This document shows positions 42,443 to 50,284 of a stretch of DNA of 50,524 nucleotides, in pieces. The position numbers were made by a program, and so were the translations under genes. Positions within the stretch are counted from its first letter, which is position 1, and the number at the start of each line of letters is the position of its first letter. The stretch comes from DATGMP01 sp035293565. GTDB lineage: Bacteria > Pseudomonadota > Alphaproteobacteria > BOG-932 > Roseiterribacteraceae. The notes below the pieces were generated by a model. It searched no databases, was not told where the DNA came from, and worked only from the letters and a program-made list of their open reading frames with translations. The DNA is taken from NCBI GenBank assembly GCA_035293565.1, contig DATGMP010000146.1, forward strand, positions 1-50,524, in the 5' to 3' direction.

Positions 42443-43371
42443 CGATCACCCCTAAAGTTCGCGAAATCCTCTCCCATTATGAGAGCGACAACCCCGGCAC
42501 CAAGGCCAATCTCGCCCGAATCTTGATGCAGGGTCGTCTCGGCGGCACCGGTAAGCTCGTCATCCTGCCGGTCGATCAGGGCTTCGAGCATGGGCCGGCG
42601 CGCAGCTTCGCGCCCAACCCGCCGGCCTATGATCCGCATTATCATTTCCAGCTGGCGATCGAAGCCGGCTTGTCGGCCTATGCCGCGCCCCTGGGCATGA
42701 TCGAAGCGGGCGCCGCCACCTTTGCGGGGCAGATTCCGACGATCCTCAAGCTCAATAGCGCCAACAGCCTGTCGCGGTTGAAGGAAGACGCCGACCAGGC
42801 GGTGACCGGCAGCGTGGCCGACGCGCTTCGCCTCGGCTGCTCCGCGATCGGCTTCACGATTTATCCGGGCTCCGACAGCGCTTATGAGCAGTATGAGGAG
42901 TTCCGCGAGCTGGCTGAGGAAGCCAGAGCCGCCGGCCTCGCCGTCGTGCTGTGGTCCTATCCGCGCGGCGGCAATCTCTCGAAGCAAGGCGAGACGGCGG
43001 TCGATATCTGCGCCTACGCCGCGCATATGGCGGCGTTGCTCGGCGCGCACATCATCAAGGTGAAGCCGCCGACCCCCGCGCTCGAGCTCGACGCCGCCAA
43101 GAAGGTCTACGAGGCGCAGCATATCCCGATCGGCACGTTGGCGGAGCGCGTGCGTCATGTCGTGCAGTCCTGCTTCAATGGCCGCAGGCTGGTGGTCTTC
43201 TCCGGCGGCGAGGCCAAGGACTCGGTCGACGCGATCTATGATGAAATCCGCCAGATCCGCGACGGCGGCGCGACCGGCTCGATTATCGGCCGCAACACCT
43301 TCCAGCGCCCGCGCGAGGAAGCGCTCAAGCTGCTCGACGGCATCATCAAGATTTATCTGGGCCAAGGCTAA
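42439..43371 (+). CDS. Class I fructose-bisphosphate aldolase, DhnA/archaeal type
   Basis: A 310-residue aldolase of the DhnA/FbaB type, unrelated in sequence to the zinc-dependent class II enzyme. Motifs are V-D-Q-G-F-E-H-G-P, K-L-N-S-A-N-S-L, W-S-Y-P-R-G-G and the Schiff-base lysine in H-I-I-K-V-K-P-P (Lys207). F-S-G-G-E-A-K-D forms the phosphate-binding end. It splits fructose-1,6-bisphosphate without metal. ATG 42439 overlaps the stop of the preceding gene and has GGAAAG upstream. thiE starts directly after its stop codon. Confidence 0.92.
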   Translation: MTITPKVREILSHYESDNPGTKANLARILMQGRLGGTGKLVILPVDQGFEHGPARSFAPNPPAYDPHYHFQLAIEAGLSAYAAPLGMIEAGAATFAGQIPTILKLNSANSLSRLKEDADQAVTGSVADALRLGCSAIGFTIYPGSDSAYEQYEEFRELAEEARAAGLAVVLWSYPRGGNLSKQGETAVDICAYAAHMAALLGAHIIKVKPPTPALELDAAKKVYEAQHIPIGTLAERVRHVVQSCFNGRRLVVFSGGEAKDSVDAIYDEIRQIRDGGATGSIIGRNTFQRPREEALKLLDGIIKIYLGQG

Positions 43372-44019
43372 TTGGCGTCGAAGGACGCGCGCTGCCGCTT
43401 CTATCTGCTGACCCCGCCCGCGATTGCGCTGCCGGAGTTCGCCGACGAGCTTGCGGCAGCGCTCGACGCGGGCGATGTCGCGGCGGTGCAGCTCCGGCTG
43501 AAGGATCTGCCGCGCGAGCAGATCGCGCGCGCTGCCGAAGCCTTGCGGCCGATCGTTCAGAGTCGCGGCGTTGCGTTCATCCTGAACGACTATCCCGATA
43601 TCGCCGCCGAGACCGGCTGCGACGGCGCCCATATCGGTCCGGAGGACATGCCCTACCGCGAGGCGCGTCGCCTGCTCGGTCCCGACGCGATCGTCGGCGT
43701 CAGTGTGAAGACGAGCCGCCACGCTGCGATGGTCGCGGCGGAGGAGGGAGCCAGCTACGTCGCATTCGGGGCCTTCTTCGACTCCGCCACGAAGGGTGTT
43801 GCGGCGAACGCCGATCCCGAAATTCTCGAATGGTGGAGCGCGCTGATGGTGGTGCCGTGCGTGGCCATCGGCGGGATCACGCCGGAGAATTGCGCGCCCT
43901 TGGTCCGCGCCGGCGCCGATTTCATTTGCGCATCGTCGGGCGTCTGGAAGCATCCGGACGGTCCGGCCGCGGGCGTGCGCGCCTACAACGGGGCGATCGA
44001 GAAGACGCTCGCTTCCTAG
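43372..44019 (+). CDS. thiE: Thiamine phosphate synthase
   Basis: Joins HMP-diphosphate and the thiazole phosphate to give thiamine phosphate. The 215-residue TIM barrel has V-Q-L-R-L-K-D-L-P near the N-terminus (pyrimidine-phosphate contacts) and F-I-L-N-D-Y-P-D-I-A followed by G-A-H-I-G-P-E-D-M. G-V-S-V-K-T-S and the phosphate-binding A-I-G-G-I-T-P-E-N are present. It starts with TTG immediately after the aldolase TAA, so it depends on coupled translation. Its TAG overlaps the TAG of the convergent oxidoreductase within a CTAG palindrome. thiD, upstream in the pathway, is at 20926-21732. Confidence 0.88.
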   Translation: MASKDARCRFYLLTPPAIALPEFADELAAALDAGDVAAVQLRLKDLPREQIARAAEALRPIVQSRGVAFILNDYPDIAAETGCDGAHIGPEDMPYREARRLLGPDAIVGVSVKTSRHAAMVAAEEGASYVAFGAFFDSATKGVAANADPEILEWWSALMVVPCVAIGGITPENCAPLVRAGADFICASSGVWKHPDGPAAGVRAYNGAIEKTLAS

Positions 44020-44882
44020 AAGCGCCGCAGGAATTTCTCGGCGAAGTCCTCCATCATTTTCTTTTTCTGATCCATCGTCGAAGTCGGCCCGAGGACGAAG
44101 CGCGGCGGATAGGCGAGCGTGTCGGTCACGCCGAGATCCTGCATCCGCTTGAAGCTGTCGAGATCGGGCGGCGTGCTGAGCGCGGCGTTGATCATGAAGG
44201 GCACCCTCTCGCGACCCGCCTCTTTCAGAAGCCGCTTCACCTCGCCGACCAGCCGGCCGATTTCCTCCAGCGTGTTGCCCGAATTCAGCCAGCCGTCGCC
44301 GATGGTCGCGGCGCGCTTCAACGCCGCTTGGCTGCCGCCGCCGATGACGACCGGAACCAGGCGGCGGGGCGCAGGCGCGATCTCCAGCGGTCCGAAATCA
44401 ATGTATTTCCCGTGATATTCGACCACGCCGCCCATCCAGAGCTTGCGCATCGCTTCGATCATCTCGTCGAGGCGCTTGCCGCGCGTGTGGAAGTCCACGC
44501 CGCCCATGTCGAACTCTTCTTTCATCCAGCCTGCGGCGACGCCGAAGATGAAACGATGATTCGTCAGGATATCGGTCGTGCCGGCCGCCTTGGCGACCAT
44601 CAGCGGATTGCGCGCGCCCAACACGAAAACGCTGGTGAGGTATTTGAGCTTTGTCGTCACCGCGCCGATCGCCGACGCGCAGGCGAAATTGTCAGGATAG
44701 TTCCAGTCCGAACTCATGGGCGGCGCGCCGTCCTTGCCGTAGGGATAAAGGCTCTTGAGCGGCACAGGAAACGCGACATGGTCGCCGTCCATCACGCCTT
44801 CGAAACCGACCGTCTCGGCGAATTTCGCCGCCTCGACCAGCTGGTCGGTCTCCATCCAGCTCAGATTCTGCCAGAACTTCAT
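44016..44882 (-). CDS. LLM-class F420-type oxidoreductase
   Basis: A 288-residue luciferase-like (LLM) flavin-fold protein similar to the TIGR03619 F420-type group. Readable family features are F-A-E-T-V-G-F-E-G-V-M-D-G-D-H-V, T-S-V-F-V-L-G-A-R-N-P-L-M-V-A-K, G-V-A-A-G-W-M-K-E-E-F and P-V-V-I-G-G-G-S. Start 44882 has an excellent AGGAGG ribosome site; the frame extends 28 codons further without family-like sequence. Whether it uses F420 or FMN, and its substrate, are unknown; no F420 genes are nearby. It is convergent with thiE with a 4-bp overlap. Confidence 0.88.
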   Translation of the reverse strand: MKFWQNLSWMETDQLVEAAKFAETVGFEGVMDGDHVAFPVPLKSLYPYGKDGAPPMSSDWNYPDNFACASAIGAVTTKLKYLTSVFVLGARNPLMVAKAAGTTDILTNHRFIFGVAAGWMKEEFDMGGVDFHTRGKRLDEMIEAMRKLWMGGVVEYHGKYIDFGPLEIAPAPRRLVPVVIGGGSQAALKRAATIGDGWLNSGNTLEEIGRLVGEVKRLLKEAGRERVPFMINAALSTPPDLDSFKRMQDLGVTDTLAYPPRFVLGPTSTMDQKKKMMEDFAEKFLRRF

Positions 44883-44931
44883 GGCCCGTTTCCTCCTCCT
44901 CTGTACGGGAGAACGGGTCGCATGAAATCGG

Positions 44932-45954
44932 CTATTCGGCAACCGGAAGCCAGAGGACATCCTCAATACGCTCGGCTCCGGCGAGGAGCATCACGAGCCG
45001 ATCGAAGCCCAGCGCCATGCCCGTGCATTCCGGCAAGCCGTGCGCGAGGGCCGCGAGGAAGTCCTTGTCGATCGGGTAGCGCGTGGCATAGAGCCGCTCC
45101 TTGAGCGCCATGTCGATCTCGAAACGGCGGCGCTGCTCGGCGGCGTCGGTCAGCTCGCCGAAACCGTTCGCAATTTCCAGGCCGCAGATATAGAGCTCAG
45201 CGCGTTCGGCCACACGCGCGTCGCCCGGCTTGAGGCGGGCCAGCGCGGCCATCTCGGCCGGATATTCGATGAGAAAAGTCGGCCGGCCGGCACCCAGATT
45301 GGGCTCTATGCGCTCGGCCAGGATTCGGAGCGCCAGATCATCCCACCGGTCGCCATCGGCGACTCTGGCGCCGATCCGTCGGGCTTCATGCGCGAGCGCA
45401 TCGACATCCCCGGCCGTCGCCAAGAGGTCGATGCCGGCGTGATGTGCGAAAGCCGCCGCAACCGTGAGGCGCTCCGGCGCGAGCAAGAGGTCGCACGCGA
45501 TCCCCTTCCACGACACTCTGCTTCGCTTCGCTTCGGCTGCAAGCGCCGCCAGCAAGGCGCCGGCATCCTCCATGATGCCCTCGTAGGCGCCCTCGCGGTA
45601 CCATTCGAGCATCGTGAATTCGGGGTGATGCGTCGCCGCCCGTTCTCCGTTGCGGAACACATGTGCGAACTGGAAGATTCGCGGCAGGCCGGCGGCCAGC
45701 AGCTTCTTCATCGCGAATTCGGGCGAAGTGTGGAGATAAAGCGGCTGCCGCGCCTGCCGGTCGGCCGAGATCAGCTCTGTCTGGAAGGCCGTGAGGTGCG
45801 GTTCCAACCCGGGGCTCACCTGAAGGGCAGGTGTCTCCACCTCCAGGAAGTCGCGCGCGACGAAGAAATCGCGTGTCGCGCGGGTCAGCTTGGCGCGTAG
45901 CTCGAGATAGGGGCGGCGGCGGGCGAAGACGTCTGGGCGCCACCAGGGCGTCAT
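44932..45954 (-). CDS. epmA: EF-P lysyltransferase EpmA (PoxA/GenX)
   Basis: A 340-residue class II lysyl-tRNA-synthetase paralogue without the N-terminal anticodon-binding domain. It has motif 2 (F-R-N-G-E-R-A-A-T-H-H-P-E-F-T-M-L-E-W-Y) and motif 3 (G-M-A-L-G-F-D-R-L-V-M-L-L). It attaches beta-lysine to elongation factor P. ATG 45954 (M-T-P-W-W-R-P) is the family-like start; the frame continues far upstream across the promoter region and is not expected to be coding. It is divergent from efp, its substrate gene, across 214 bp. No epmB (lysine 2,3-aminomutase) is in the window. Confidence 0.93.
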   Translation of the reverse strand: MTPWWRPDVFARRRPYLELRAKLTRATRDFFVARDFLEVETPALQVSPGLEPHLTAFQTELISADRQARQPLYLHTSPEFAMKKLLAAGLPRIFQFAHVFRNGERAATHHPEFTMLEWYREGAYEGIMEDAGALLAALAAEAKRSRVSWKGIACDLLLAPERLTVAAAFAHHAGIDLLATAGDVDALAHEARRIGARVADGDRWDDLALRILAERIEPNLGAGRPTFLIEYPAEMAALARLKPGDARVAERAELYICGLEIANGFGELTDAAEQRRRFEIDMALKERLYATRYPIDKDFLAALAHGLPECTGMALGFDRLVMLLAGAERIEDVLWLPVAE

Positions 45955-46048
45955 GGGAAGCCTATTCGATATTTTCTGCAATGACTTGGAAATAGAATAT
46001 TGATTGTCTCGGCCGCGATCGATAGCTGGAAGTCGATGAGGCGTGCAA

Positions 46049-46076
46049 GCTGGAAGCTGCCGGCTGGAAGCTGCCG
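46049..46076. repeat. Tandem 14-bp repeat in the epmA/efp divergent region
   Basis: GCTGGAAGCTGCCG occurs twice head to tail at 46049-46062 and 46063-46076, and a partial copy (AGCTGGAAG) begins near 46024. The repeat lies about 90 bp upstream of efp, in the 214-bp gap shared with epmA. A more A/T-rich stretch at about 45985-46010 (GGAAATAGAATATTG) probably holds the promoters. The repeat could be a regulator site or a simple slippage duplication. Confidence 0.45.
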
Positions 46077-46168
46077 GTTTGCCCGGCGCTGCCCGACCTG
46101 CTAGGTTCCGCCCGCTTTTTGGCCGGCCGGCGGGGCCCGGCTCATCTCCAAGACAGGATAGTCGGTTC

Positions 46169-46735
46169 ATGAAAGTCACGGCGATCACGGTGCGCGCCGG
46201 CAACGTGCTGGAACATAACGGCAAGCTCTGGATCGTGCTGAAGAGCGAGATCTTCCAGCCGGGCAAAGGCGCCTCGGTCGTCCAAGTCGAAATGCGCGAT
46301 TTGCGCGCGGGCAACAAGACCAACGAACGCTTCCGGACCCAGGAGACGGTCGAGCGCGTGAGCCTCGACGAGGCCGAGTACGCCTTCCTATTCTCGGATG
46401 GCGACAGCTTCACCTTCATGAACCAGGAGACCTTCGAGCAAATCTCGGTGCAGCGTGAAGTCATCGGCGCGCCGGCCGCTTTTCTTCAGGACGGCATGAT
46501 CTGCTCGATCCGGACCTACGAGGGACAGCCGCTGGAAGTGACGCTGCCCGACACCGTGACGCTGCGGATCACCGAGGCCGACGCGGTTGTGAGAGGGCAG
46601 ACCGCCTCGTCCTCCTATAAGCCGGCGGTGCTCGAGAACGGCGTCAAAACGATGGTCCCGCCCTTCGTCGAATCCGGTACCCGCATCGTCGTCAAGACAG
46701 CCGACGGGAGTTATGTCGAAAGGGCCAAGGACTAA
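46169..46735 (+). CDS. efp: Translation elongation factor P
   Basis: A 188-residue ribosome factor that rescues stalling at polyproline stretches. It has the KOW-like N-terminal domain followed by two OB domains. The modification loop reads Q-P-G-K-G-A, with Lys33 at the position of the modified E. coli Lys34, consistent with the adjacent EpmA. The C-terminal V-P-P-F-V-E-S-G-T-R-I-V-V motif is typical. ATG 46169 gives the normal length; an AGGATAG site precedes it. Several proline-rich proteins in the window (TolA, CpoB, the OmpA-like protein) would be candidate clients. Confidence 0.97.
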   Translation: MKVTAITVRAGNVLEHNGKLWIVLKSEIFQPGKGASVVQVEMRDLRAGNKTNERFRTQETVERVSLDEAEYAFLFSDGDSFTFMNQETFEQISVQREVIGAPAAFLQDGMICSIRTYEGQPLEVTLPDTVTLRITEADAVVRGQTASSSYKPAVLENGVKTMVPPFVESGTRIVVKTADGSYVERAKD

Positions 46736-46756
46736 CGCCGGAGCCGCGCGGGCGTC

Positions 46757-47563
46757 ATGGTCGGCTCACGCTCTCCGCTGATCAATGTCATGGTCCGCGC
46801 CGCCGAGAAGGCAGCGCGCACCCTGGTCCGCGACTTCGGCGAGGTCGAGCAGCTTCAGGTCTCGAAAAAAGGACCTGCCGATTTCGTTTCCTCCGCGGAC
46901 CTGGCGGCCGAACGGGCCATTCGGCAGGAGCTCTCCAAAGCACGGCCGGACTTCGCATTCCTGATGGAGGAGAGCGGCCGTCACGGCCCCAAGGATGCGC
47001 GCAATCGCTGGATCGTCGACCCGCTGGACGGCACCACCAATTTCCTCCACGGCCTGCCGCATTGGGCGATTTCGATCGGCGCCGAGATGGATGGGGTCGT
47101 CACCGCCGGGGTGATCTACGATCCCGTCAAGGACGAGCTCTTCTGGGCCGAGCGCGGACAGGGCGCCTTCGTCAATTCCAAGCGCCTTCGCGTGTCGGGC
47201 CGGCGGTCGCTGGATGCGGCGATGGTCGCGACAGGAATGCCGTTTCGGGGACGTGCGATCGCGCCGCATTACCTGGCGGAGCTCGACCTCGTGATGCAGG
47301 AGGTGGCCGGCGTGCGTCGTTTTGGCTCGGCGGCCCTCGACCTCGCCTACGTGGCGGCCGGGCGCTATGATGCCTTCTGGGAATACGGGCTTTCGCCCTG
47401 GGATACCGCCGCGGGCGCGATTCTGGTGGCCGAAGCGGGCGGGTTCGTTACGGAAGTCGATGGCGGCAGCAATCCCATCTTCGGCAGCTCGTTGCTGGCC
47501 GCCAATGGCGGACTCCAGCGCCCGATGCTCGACCTTCTCCGGCGTGCGGCGCAGGGGGCTTAG
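46757..47563 (+). CDS. suhB: Inositol monophosphatase family protein SuhB
   Basis: A 268-residue Mg2+-dependent phosphatase. Motif A is W-I-V-D-P-L-D-G-T-T-N-F-L-H-G-L-P, motif B is S-P-W-D-T-A-A-G, and E-E-S-G supplies another metal ligand. Besides inositol-1-phosphate hydrolysis, SuhB can act with the Nus antitermination complex on rRNA transcripts in enteric bacteria. It starts 21 bp after efp. The end of the gene overlaps the proposed start of the next gene by 20 bp. Confidence 0.93.
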   Translation: MVGSRSPLINVMVRAAEKAARTLVRDFGEVEQLQVSKKGPADFVSSADLAAERAIRQELSKARPDFAFLMEESGRHGPKDARNRWIVDPLDGTTNFLHGLPHWAISIGAEMDGVVTAGVIYDPVKDELFWAERGQGAFVNSKRLRVSGRRSLDAAMVATGMPFRGRAIAPHYLAELDLVMQEVAGVRRFGSAALDLAYVAAGRYDAFWEYGLSPWDTAAGAILVAEAGGFVTEVDGGSNPIFGSSLLAANGGLQRPMLDLLRRAAQGA

Positions 47564-48197
47564 GCACCTTCTGCTGGGCGCGGCGTTCGTGCTCGCGATG
47601 GCCGATCCAGCCGCCGCGCAGTTGAGCGAGGCGCCCCAGCCGATACCGTCTCCGCCCATTCCGGCGCCACCGAAATTGCCGCCGGCGCCCAGAGTCACGG
47701 TCGGCTCCCCGGTCTCGCCCGGTCAGCCCGATATCGACATTCCTGCTCCACCGAGCGTCGCGGCCGTGACGTTTCCGGCACAACCGCTCGTGACGCCTGC
47801 GGATCGCTCCGATCCGGTGCCCCCGCCGCGTCCCGGCACCGAGACGCCGCCGCCTCCGGCGACCAGCCCTGGAGCGGACCAGACGAAGATCGAGGAAACG
47901 GCCTTCATCGTCGATCCGGGGACCAGCCAAATTCCGAACTCCGTTCAAGCGAAGCTGCTTCGTCTCGCGCAGGATTTGAAAGATGCGCCCCTGGCGCGCG
48001 TGGAGATCCGCGCGTACGCGCCGGTCAAGGGCCCGTCGGAAAGCGATTCGCGACGCCTGGCGCTCGCGCGCTGGCTTGCGGTGCGCGACTTTCTGGTCGC
48101 GCATGGTGTGGCTGATGATCGTATCGACGGTCGCGCTCTCGCATCGACCCCGAATGAGCCGAACGCCGACAGGGTCGAGCTCTATCTGGAACGCTAG
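47544..48197 (+). CDS. Exported proline-rich protein with C-terminal OmpA-like domain
   Basis: A protein of about 217 residues from GTG 47544, overlapping the end of suhB; ATG 47505 is an alternative that would give a longer, arginine-rich leader. Residues 1-26 form a signal peptide (L-R-H-L-L-L-G-A-A-F-V-L-A-M-A ... A-A-A-Q). Residues 30-120 are strongly proline-rich (P-S-P-P-I-P-A-P-P-K-L-P-P-A-P). The C-terminal part (about 125-217) resembles an OmpA/MotB peptidoglycan-binding fold: V-E-I-R-A-Y-A-P-V-K-G, then R-R-L-A-L-A-R-W-L-A-V-R-D-F-L and N-A-D-R-V-E-L. There is no lipobox. It probably spans the periplasm. It opens a three-gene cassette with the MotA- and MotB-like genes. Confidence 0.8.
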   Translation: MRRRGLRHLLLGAAFVLAMADPAAAQLSEAPQPIPSPPIPAPPKLPPAPRVTVGSPVSPGQPDIDIPAPPSVAAVTFPAQPLVTPADRSDPVPPPRPGTETPPPPATSPGADQTKIEETAFIVDPGTSQIPNSVQAKLLRLAQDLKDAPLARVEIRAYAPVKGPSESDSRRLALARWLAVRDFLVAHGVADDRIDGRALASTPNEPNADRVELYLER

Positions 48198-48215
48198 CTC
48201 TAGGAGGGAGCGCCA

Positions 48216-49334
48216 ATGCGACTCTCGCGCTATTTGCTGACGATGGGGCTGTTCCTCGTCGCTGTGCTCGTCGTGGCGGCCTTGCTGGTCAGCCGATTGG
48301 AGAGCGCCTTTCTTTCCAACCCGTTTCTCAATGCGCTCCTGATCGTCGTGTGGGTCATCGGCATCGCGTACATTTTTCTGCAGACCTTGAGGCTGGAGCC
48401 GGTCTTCCGTTGGATGCGGACCGTTCAGCGTGCGCCGCGTCTGGTGAACGAGCTCGAGTCGCCGCCGCTCATGACGTCGCTCGCGCGACTCATCGAAGAT
48501 CGCGCGGGGCTGACGACGACGACGGCACGGGCCGTCCTCGACGGCATCGCAGTCCGGCTCGACGAAAGCCGCGACACCGCGCGCTATTTCGTCGGGCTGA
48601 TGATCTTTCTGGGTCTGCTCGGCACCTTCTGGGGTCTTTTGAAAACGGTGGGCTCGGTCGGTGCCGTTGTCCAGGGGCTCTCAATGTCGGCCGATCCGGC
48701 CGAACTCTTCAGCTCGCTCAAGGCCGGCCTCGAAGGACCCTTGTCCGGGATGGGGACGGCCTTCGGCTCATCGCTGCTGGGCTTGGCCGGATCCCTCGTG
48801 CTTGGCTTTCTCGACCTGCAACTCGGCCAAGCCCAGAATCGGCTTTTCATCGCGCTCGAGGATTGGCTCTACGCATCGGCCGATATGGAGGGACCGCCGG
48901 CCCTTCGCAGTAGTTCAACGCCTTCTTACTTGAATGCGCTCGTCGAGCAGACCAGCGAGAATATCGACGCGTTTCGCAGGATCGTTGAGCAATCGGAAGA
49001 GAGCCGACGCCAGACGAATGCGGCGATTCACACGCTCTCCGAGCGTATCGGCGCGCTGGCCGCCGCGCATGATTCGAGCATGCGGTCGGCGCGTTCGGAG
49101 GATGTCGACACGGCTCTGCTCAAACTTCTCGAACGGCTTGATCATGCGCTCGATTCAGGCGAGCTCGGGGGCGCCGCGCTCGCCGGCCAGCTCGGCGCGA
49201 TCGATTCGGGCATTCAGCGTCTGGCCGATGAACAGGCCGAAGGCCGCGCCCAGGCGCTCCATGAGATCCGGGGCGAGATCAAGCTCCTATCGAAGATGTT
49301 GGGCGCCGCGATCGATTCGGCGCCGGTGCGCTGA
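48216..49334 (+). CDS. MotA/TolQ/ExbB-like proton-channel protein with long cytoplasmic tail
   Basis: A 372-residue inner-membrane protein with four membrane helices (about residues 7-26, 38-58, 123-145 and 181-203). The third helix contains F-L-G-L-L-G-T-F-W-G-L-L-K-T and the fourth G-T-A-F-G-S-S-L-L-G-L-A-G-S-L-V-L-G, matching the two channel helices of the MotA/TolQ/ExbB superfamily. Residues 204-372 form a hydrophilic helical tail (S-E-N-I-D-A-F-R-R-I-V-E-Q-S-E-E-S-R-R), much longer than in TolQ. A strong AGGAGGG ribosome site precedes the ATG. No flagellar genes are near. Its partner is the next gene; this is a second channel system besides TolQR. Confidence 0.85.
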   Translation: MRLSRYLLTMGLFLVAVLVVAALLVSRLESAFLSNPFLNALLIVVWVIGIAYIFLQTLRLEPVFRWMRTVQRAPRLVNELESPPLMTSLARLIEDRAGLTTTTARAVLDGIAVRLDESRDTARYFVGLMIFLGLLGTFWGLLKTVGSVGAVVQGLSMSADPAELFSSLKAGLEGPLSGMGTAFGSSLLGLAGSLVLGFLDLQLGQAQNRLFIALEDWLYASADMEGPPALRSSSTPSYLNALVEQTSENIDAFRRIVEQSEESRRQTNAAIHTLSERIGALAAAHDSSMRSARSEDVDTALLKLLERLDHALDSGELGGAALAGQLGAIDSGIQRLADEQAEGRAQALHEIRGEIKLLSKMLGAAIDSAPVR

Positions 49335-49342
49335 GGTCGGTC

Positions 49343-50284
49343 ATGGCGCTATCGCGACGAGGCTTCAGGTCCGAGCTCAATGTCTGGCCGGGATGGGTCG
49401 ACGGGCTGTCGACTCTCATCATCGTCGTTGTCTTCGTCCTCATGGTCTTCGTGATCGCGCAGGCCTTTCTCCAATCGCTTTTGGCCGGGCGCGACAAATC
49501 CCTCGCGGAGCTCAACCTGCGCGTGGCCGAGCTCAATCAGATGTTGGGCAAGGAGCGCGCCGCCGGCGCTGCGCTCAAGAGCCAGCTCGACGCTGCCGCG
49601 GCCAAGCTCGCGGACATTACAGCCGAGCGCGACAAGCAGGCGGAGGCGGCCAATGCCTCCGCGGCCGAAGTGCAGCAATTATCCCAACAGGTGGCTGACC
49701 TTACCGCTCAGCTTCAGCATCTGAACGACGCGCTCGGCGCCGCCAACACCAAAGCCGAGCAGCAGACGGCGACGATCTCCGATCTGACGCAGAAGCTGAA
49801 CGCGGCGCTCGCCGAGAAGGTGACTCAGCTTGCGCGCTATCGCTCGGAATTCTTCGGCCGCTTGCGCGAAGTGTTGGGGGAGCGGCCCGATATCCGCATC
49901 GTCGGCGACCGGTTCGTGTTTCAATCGGAGGTGCTGTTTCCGAGCGCTTCGGCGACGCTGCAGGAGGGCGGCAAAGAGCAGCTCGCCAAGCTCGCGAAGA
50001 CGCTGCTCGAGATATCGAAGAAAATTCCCCCCGAAGTGAATTGGGTCCTGCGCGTCGACGGCCACACCGATCCGCGCCCGATCCACACGGATCAGTTTCC
50101 AAACAACTGGGCGCTCTCGACCGCGCGGGCGACCGCAGTTGTCGACTATCTCATTTCACAAGGAGTGCCGCCGAACCGACTCGCCGCCGCCGGCTTCGCC
50201 GAGTTCCAGCCGGTCGAAAAAGGAACAGACGAGGCAGCCTATGCCAAGGACCGCCGCATCGAGCTGAAGCTGGATCAGCGCTAA
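49343..50284 (+). CDS. MotB-like membrane protein with coiled coil and OmpA domain
   Basis: A 313-residue protein with one N-terminal membrane helix (about residues 20-42). Its entry, G-W-V-D-G-L-S-T-L, carries Asp20 at the position of the proton-accepting Asp of MotB. Residues 50-165 form a periplasmic coiled coil (L-R-V-A-E-L-N-Q-M-L, V-A-D-L-T-A-Q-L-Q-H-L). The C-terminal OmpA/MotB peptidoglycan-binding domain (about 190-313) has V-D-G-H-T-D-P-R-P, N-N-W-A-L-S-T-A-R-A-T-A-V and D-R-R-I-E-L-K. It is 8 bp after the MotA-like gene. The pair probably forms a proton-driven unit anchored to peptidoglycan. Confidence 0.87.
   Translation: MALSRRGFRSELNVWPGWVDGLSTLIIVVVFVLMVFVIAQAFLQSLLAGRDKSLAELNLRVAELNQMLGKERAAGAALKSQLDAAAAKLADITAERDKQAEAANASAAEVQQLSQQVADLTAQLQHLNDALGAANTKAEQQTATISDLTQKLNAALAEKVTQLARYRSEFFGRLREVLGERPDIRIVGDRFVFQSEVLFPSASATLQEGGKEQLAKLAKTLLEISKKIPPEVNWVLRVDGHTDPRPIHTDQFPNNWALSTARATAVVDYLISQGVPPNRLAAAGFAEFQPVEKGTDEAAYAKDRRIELKLDQR

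Noticed and set aside
42364..43953. A 529-codon minus-strand frame antisense to the aldolase and thiE
   Set aside because: It shadows two intact enzymes and has no domain I can recognise.
47544..50284. A Zorya-type anti-phage system
   Set aside because: Only motor-like components resembling ZorA/ZorB are seen. No ZorC, ZorD or ZorE-like effector is present before the window ends, and the neighbours are housekeeping genes.
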